From: Agarophyton chilense
Lineage: Eukaryota > Rhodophyta > Florideophyceae > Gracilariales > Gracilariaceae
NCBI GenBank assembly: GCA_030374765.1
Contig: JARGXX010000088.1
Coordinates: 2,852,001-2,916,000, forward strand
DNA length: 64,000 nucleotides
Direction: 5' to 3'
Below the pieces are notes generated by a model. That model saw nothing but the letters and a program-made list of their open reading frames with translations, was not told the origin of the DNA and ran no database searches. The position numbers were made by a program, and so were the translations under genes. The stretch's first letter is position 1. Every line of letters starts with the position of its first letter. Below, piece after piece: positions 62,021 to 64,000 of the stretch.

Positions 62021-63801
62021 TTAACCGAGTACTATGACCGGTACAGGCCGGGAATGCTCTTCTGAGATCGAGGTCGCCTGCCGTGATAAAGCATTTGTGT
62101 CCTGATTCAAGACAATAGGAATTAGCCTTGTATCGTCGTTCGCCAAAAGTCTCTGTTTAAAAGATGTCAGGTGAGGGTACACGCCCTCCGTATTTCTAGA
62201 TTCAAGAATCCTCAAGACTGTTGATAAGTCTGCATTGGTGTTCAATTCCATTCCTGAGACCGACCTTTCATACGGTTGAAATGACGAAAACTGTTCACCA
62301 TTCTTTACGAATGGAGCAACATTGTGGGATTCATATCTTTCTAAAATAAAGTCGGTAGTCATTATGATGACAAGAAACAGCGAAAATACGAACAGGAAGA
62401 TTATGGGCGACGTCTTGGAATGAGCCATCGCCGGGGAGACCGCTGCAGTGATTACCAATCTTATTGAGAGACGGATTATTCGGCTTACGTTGGTCAACCG
62501 CGTTCGAAAAGCGGAAAGAATCGTGGTCGCCAATACCGAACAAGCCCAAGCTACGGAAAACAGCTTGCGCGTTGAAAAAGAAAGCTCATTGTTGGAATTC
62601 GACGCGCTGGTCATTAACTGGGCACATGCAGTTGAAAGCAACAAAGTAAAAAAGTGAAGCACCGCAAACAGTACTGTACTTGTCATTGAGACAAAGATCT
62701 TTGGATTGAGATCATTCGAATTCGCGGTATCGATGGAGTGTATCACACGAAGAGAGATCAATGAGATAAACGCCAATACACCAACTCCATATAACCGATT
62801 CAGCCGTGTTGATGGATCATATACAAGATCTTGAAGAGTAGTAGAAACAGCATAAAATGTTCGTAGACAGCTTGTGAGAGATACGTTCTTTTTTGTGACT
62901 TGTGTGAAGAATATATTGACTTACCGTTCCCATGTACGAGGATTAGGAAGCATCCACATGCATAGCAGGCTCTCGACATTAGTCGAAGATCTTCGTAATT
63001 GCTGAATAAGCGGGGCGGAATGTGCGTCTGTGCTCGCCTCCTTCCCCGATGAAGCCAGAAGAAAGCAGCGTGAGGCGCAAAATGCACGAACATTGAAGCC
63101 ACAAACCCCGACCAGTACAACGTTTTGACTCCAAGCATCGAAGATACGAATATGGAGGCAAAGTACGGAGTAGCAACCAGCACATGTGCTGCAGAATGGA
63201 GAGCCAGCTGGTTTGCTCTGTTTGAAACGTCTTTTAGCAGAGGTTCATACCAAGCTTGTCGTAGTAGGAAAACGGATGGGATAAGGATCATAACTGACGC
63301 TGACAGTGCTGTTATTATTCGTGTCTTTGAGAACGCCGTGTGAACAGTGAGCGAATACGTTAGGATAAAGAGGCCGATTATTAGTTTGTAGAAGAGATTA
63401 ATTACATCATTGGGAGCTGGCCACAGAGTTTGAAACATTATTTGAATCCTTGCAAAAGTGGCGAGAGGCCAGAAGAGAAGAAGAGTTCGCTCGCACAGAG
63501 TGTACGAAAATGCCTCCTTCCTCAAAGGCAGAAAGATAGCAAGTTGCGAGAGCGCGACAATGATATGAAACGAATCTTGACAAGAAATGCTTGTTGATGG
63601 CTTTCCGACGTAATCCACTTTGTTGTAGTGATATCTCATTAATGGACGGGGTTGGCACCATATAGACTTCAAACTGCGTACTTTCGGAGGAAGAAGAGAA
63701 TCATCGAGACCATGCTCCTCAATAGCAGGACTCTGCAAAGGGACAGTTCCACCGAGAGGAGTTTCGACGACCGCAATCTTGTTAGGAGACAACTCTGACA
63801 T
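62021..63801 (-). CDS. Two-exon multipass membrane protein, unrecognised
   Basis: Exon 1 is 63801-62925 and exon 2 62829-62021. The 95-base intron starts GTAAGT and ends with a pyrimidine-rich stretch before CAAG. The join keeps phase and gives 561 residues. After a soluble N-terminus (MSELSPNKIAVVETPLGG) there are many hydrophobic segments, for example FHIIVALSQLAIFLPL, LIIGLFILTYSLTV, IITALSASVMILIPSVFLL, YFASIFVSSMLGV, VLFAVLHFFTLLLS and SPIIFLFVFSLFLVIIMT, and a soluble tail of about 80 residues. The spacing and the HIPPRLFSNYEDLRLM loop vaguely recall LtrA-type membrane proteins, but I would not assign that family. Without the intron the frame would stop shortly after residue 292. The role is unknown. 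Confidence 0.65.
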
Positions 63802-64000
63802 GATTGAGCCACACTACCAAGATTTCGCCAAACCGCAAGAATTGTTTCAGTCGCTGCCGCTCATCTGCAAATTTTGCAAAACAGATATTAGGCTACACTC
63901 GGTGGGGAGTAAAACAGAGGTCAAGTGCAAAGACAGGATACGAAGAAATGGTTGAGATCGGATTCAAGATCAGCAGAGTACGCACATCCGTGAGTTCTGG
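63802..64000. other. Upstream flank at the window edge
   Basis: This is the promoter side of the membrane-protein gene; nothing else is recognised. A neighbouring gene may begin outside the window. Confidence 0.4.

Overview
The window looks like nuclear DNA of an alga, most likely a red alga. It has a compact island of host genes with few, very small introns (61-107 bases), beside a long block of retroelements. One host gene is a bacterial-type rRNA methyltransferase whose N-terminus, MSAFAF, resembles the phenylalanine-led plastid transit peptides of red algae and glaucophytes. The species is not certain from sequence alone.

Layout. Positions 1-1552 are AT-rich and hold no gene I recognise. 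Three insertions of one Ty3/Gypsy chromovirus family follow: element A (1558-12539, gag-pol on the minus strand), element B (15370-24146, plus) and element C (39910-51307, plus). Each has 854-864 bp LTRs and a perfect 5-bp target duplication (gcttc, gagca, cactg). All three are fossils with some damage. Each carries an extra antisense reading frame of about 590 codons between pol and the 3' LTR, and a -1 frameshift signature at the gag/pol junction. Between B and C lie decayed sequences: an inverted pair of ~780 bp repeats flanking B, an eroded relative of the Gypsy LTR (about 26.56-27.06 kb), a DIRS-like tyrosine-recombinase retroelement remnant (about 31.0-32.3 kb), a Ty1/Copia element with both LTRs (32607-39161, minus) and a tRNA-like SINE head near 39.5 kb. 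A decayed piggyBac transposase (51438-53186, minus) follows element C.

From 53.58 kb to the right end is a host gene island. It holds a coiled-coil protein, a gamma-tubulin complex component 2 (GCP2), a three-exon small membrane protein with weak Pkr1 resemblance, a plastid-type RsmI methyltransferase, an RBBP4/MSI1 histone chaperone WD40 protein and a two-exon multipass membrane protein. I inferred exon structures from splice motifs, reading phase and, where possible, family alignment. The genes are unrelated in function; only their tight packing and one head-to-head pair link them.

The most unusual signal is a texture. The Gypsy elements, in LTRs, gag, pol and antisense frame alike, are studded with perfect micro-hairpins, typically 4-base stems around 4-base loops, one about every 15-25 bases. 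The Copia element and host genes do not look like this. Where element B carries a diverged pol segment, hairpins persist, some at homologous positions with changed loops.
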